Positions 61,814 to 64,000 of a DNA stretch of 64,000 nt are shown here, in pieces. The translations under genes and the position numbers were made by a program. The notes beneath the pieces were generated by a model. It saw only the letters and a list, made by a program, of their open reading frames with translations, was not told where the DNA came from and searched no databases. The DNA comes from Carya illinoinensis. Lineage: Eukaryota; Streptophyta; Magnoliopsida; Fagales; Juglandaceae. The stretch is taken from positions 32,915,001 to 32,979,000 of the forward strand of contig NC_056755.1 of NCBI RefSeq assembly GCF_018687715.1, given 5' to 3'. Numbering within the stretch: the stretch's first letter is position 1; each line of letters begins with the position of its first letter.

Positions 61814-64000
61814 TGTGACGCCCCCAAATCCCCACACCCAAACATGGGAAAATCGAGACGTCCGGATGGTGACAACCCGGATCACCATCCTTTCGTCGGG
61901 TGCCAAGTGTGTGTAAGAGCAACAAAGTGCACAAGATAAACGCAGCGAAAAGCAAGTCAATAACTAAGTACCAGAATTTTTTCTTAACGTAATACAAGCT
62001 GTTTAAAACATACATAAATAAAATATTACAAAAACACAAATACAGGTTTAAAAGCAAATAAAAAGCATAGCATCAGCAACCCGGCGGAGCCGCATCCTCA
62101 GGCTCAGCCTCCTCCTCCTCGTCCTCGAACTCTGCACCAAAAGCTACGGAACCAAAAATGGTTCCGCAGGTAAGTATAACCCAAACACTACCAGATAAAA
62201 ACACATATGACTCAAACAACATGCATGCAAGAACAACCAAAACACATGCCCCGCAAAACCACAATTTCCACGCACGCCAAAAAAACCCATATGGCCCACA
62301 AAACATCCAAGAAGTCAAACCTCGCCATTATCCCCGATAATGGCCCAAACCACCATTTTCCCAGAAAATGGATCATAACCGAAAACCATACCACACCCAC
62401 TCTGTATGCACCATGATCTCCCCTAGGGATCATCCGCACACCCTGGCTCAGTGCCACACCTTAGAGAACGGCTACGCGTGCGACACCTAAACAAGTGATG
62501 CCCAGACTCACGTCACACGCGCGAACCATCTGGGCCATCCTCTAGCCCTCGCCAGTGAAAGGCCACGGAGACGGTGAGTAGGGCGATGCCCGGTTCCGCG
62601 CCCGGCGCGTTCGTAGCCAAGCATCCCCTAGCCCCGCTCCCGTCATCGCTCTCGACAACTCAGGAGACGTCACTCAGTATTAACCACTCCCGAGTGACCA
62701 GAGGAGTTCCGATTTACGCATACACTATGATCTCCCATAGGGATCATCCGTATACATGGCTCTGTACCACACCGCAGGTAACGACTGCGCATGTGGCACC
62801 TAAACGAGTGATGCCCAGACTCACGACACAAGCGCGAACCATTTGGGCCATCCTCTAGTCCCCGCCACTAGAAGGACCACGGAGTCGACACGACATCGTC
62901 ACCCTATCGTGCGATCCGGTCGTCACCCTGCGACAACCCAGGGGATGTCACTCAGTATTATCCGCTCCCGAGTGACCAGAGGAGCTCCACCGTGATAATA
63001 ACTCATCCCGGCTTGGGCTCGTGAGACACATGCAACCAAAGACCAAAAACGCCGATAAACATGAAACACTCAAATAAAATAAAAAAGCACATGTACGAAA
63101 ATAAAATGCATAAATATCCAATATGCAACGTACGCCGCACGGCACAACCAAAACAACCAACACAACCAACCAAACAAACACTCCGTCCTCAATCCATCCG
63201 ACCCCCGAAACTCCTCGGACTCAGTCCGGAATCAACAACCAACAACAGATAAATAATTGAAAGAGCAATATATATTAAAATCTGAAAATAGGGTTTGGAA
63301 AATACATACAGCGCTATATGGCAATTTTAGAAAACAAGCGGCGTTGCAAACGGCGGAAAAACAGCAACGTCACAGTGAAAATTCACTGTGGCCGTGGGTC
63401 CGAAAAACCCACTTTTGAACGGGGATAAACTAGGACACGAGATTGATGGGGGGTGGTCAAGGGATGGTTGTGAAGCTAATGGAAGTGACGGACGGCCGTG
63501 GGTGGAGGCGGAATGGCCGAAAATGGCCAAAAAGAGCAAATCGGAAAACAAGCTCGTGGGAGCTGCTCCGGTGGTCGTTGGAGGCCGGAAATGGGTGGGT
63601 TAGGACGGCAAGGGACCGGTGATGAAGTGGTGAAGAAATGGTGGCCGGAGGTGGAGCGACGGCGGCGGATCGGAGTGAAATCCGTGGAGGCTTGTTGGGC
63701 TTTTTCCGGCCAAATGGCCGGCCGGTTGGGGGTGGTTTTCGGTGGGGAGGCGCACCGGAGGGAGGGGAAGAGAATGGGACCGGTGGGGGTCCGGTTGGTG
63801 GCCGGACGGCGTTGGGCTGGAGGAGAGAGAGAGACGATGCGGGGGAGAGGGAGGAGAGAGAGAGCTCGGGGGGGGAAACCGATCGGGGAGAGAGAAAAGG
63901 AGAGAAAAAAAAAAGAAAAGAAAAGAAAAAAAAAGAAAGAAGAAGAAAAAAGAAAAGAAAAAAAGAAAAAGAAAGAAAAAAAAGAAAAAAAAAAAAAGAA
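61814..64000 (-). repeat. 5' LTR, truncated by the window edge
   Basis: Begins TGTGACGCCCCC and matches 54257 onward with about 1% difference, up to the A/G-rich tract at the end of the window. About 250 bp of LTR are missing. Confidence 0.95.

Larger units (their letters stand above)
54257..64000 (-). mobile_element. Young Tekay-like Ty3/gypsy chromovirus (right LTR cut by window)
   Basis: Element on the - strand with its 3' LTR at the left (54257-56696), polyprotein at 56816-61530, primer binding site beside the right LTR, and 5' LTR from 61814 to beyond the window. By eye the two LTRs differ at about 20 positions over nearly 2.19 kb, roughly 1%, so insertion was recent. Target duplications cannot be compared because the right end is outside. 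It inserted next to or into a broken retroelement-like ORF. Confidence 0.95.

Overview
The window is nuclear DNA of a eudicot plant, probably a woody species. The evidence is one intact intron-bearing plant gene (a cytokinin oxidase/dehydrogenase), chromodomain Ty3/gypsy elements primed by initiator Met-tRNA, CACTA (En/Spm) transposons, a plant LINE tail, a hAT-type MITE, and many AT-rich dispersed repeats of a type I associate with Fagales/Juglandaceae (weak inference). Most of the 64 kb is nested transposon DNA.

Layout. 1-3012: 3' part of a decayed Ty3/gypsy chromovirus (RT end, RNase H, integrase, chromodomain) and its 3' LTR. About 3590-33498: an old outer CACTA element on the + strand. 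Its right end is visible and its left end was not found. Inserted in it are (a) a complete 17,701-bp inner CACTA element at 4828-22528 with CACTACAA termini and a TAC target duplication, (b) a gypsy solo LTR at 27783-30107, (c) a 929-bp hAT-like MITE with an exact 8-bp duplication at 31226-32154, and (d) an AACCGG-rich AT-cored repeat near 26.3-26.96 kb. The inner element carries a three-exon TNP2 transposase and a six-exon Ptta/TNPD-like gene, each with one visible lesion, and a captured intron-containing fragment of the plastid triose-phosphate/phosphate translocator gene. All three lie on the - strand. The outer element has the same two transposon genes in ruins, and its transposase core is deleted.

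33.5-48 kb: the only stretch with a normal host gene. An intact five-exon CKX gene (534 aa, - strand, 34097-36971) has a pure (GA)n tract just upstream of its ATG. Around 47.2 kb there is a broken CKX exon-4-like relic. The rest is AT-rich DNA with about eight copies of a GATGAG-type dispersed repeat, a fold-back MITE and a 5'-truncated LINE.

48.8-54.2 kb: a TTGCAA-repeat stretch resembling a CACTA subterminal region, a fragment of a phosphatidylserine decarboxylase gene (probably captured), and a broken retroelement/pararetrovirus-like ORF.

54257-64000: a young Tekay-like gypsy chromovirus on the - strand with two nearly identical LTRs (the right one cut by the window edge), a clear PBS and PPT, and a polyprotein broken by only one frameshift and one stop. 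It also contains a 96-nt intron-like segment between gag and protease. Only CKX can be expected to make a normal host product; everything else is mobile DNA, its passengers or its debris.
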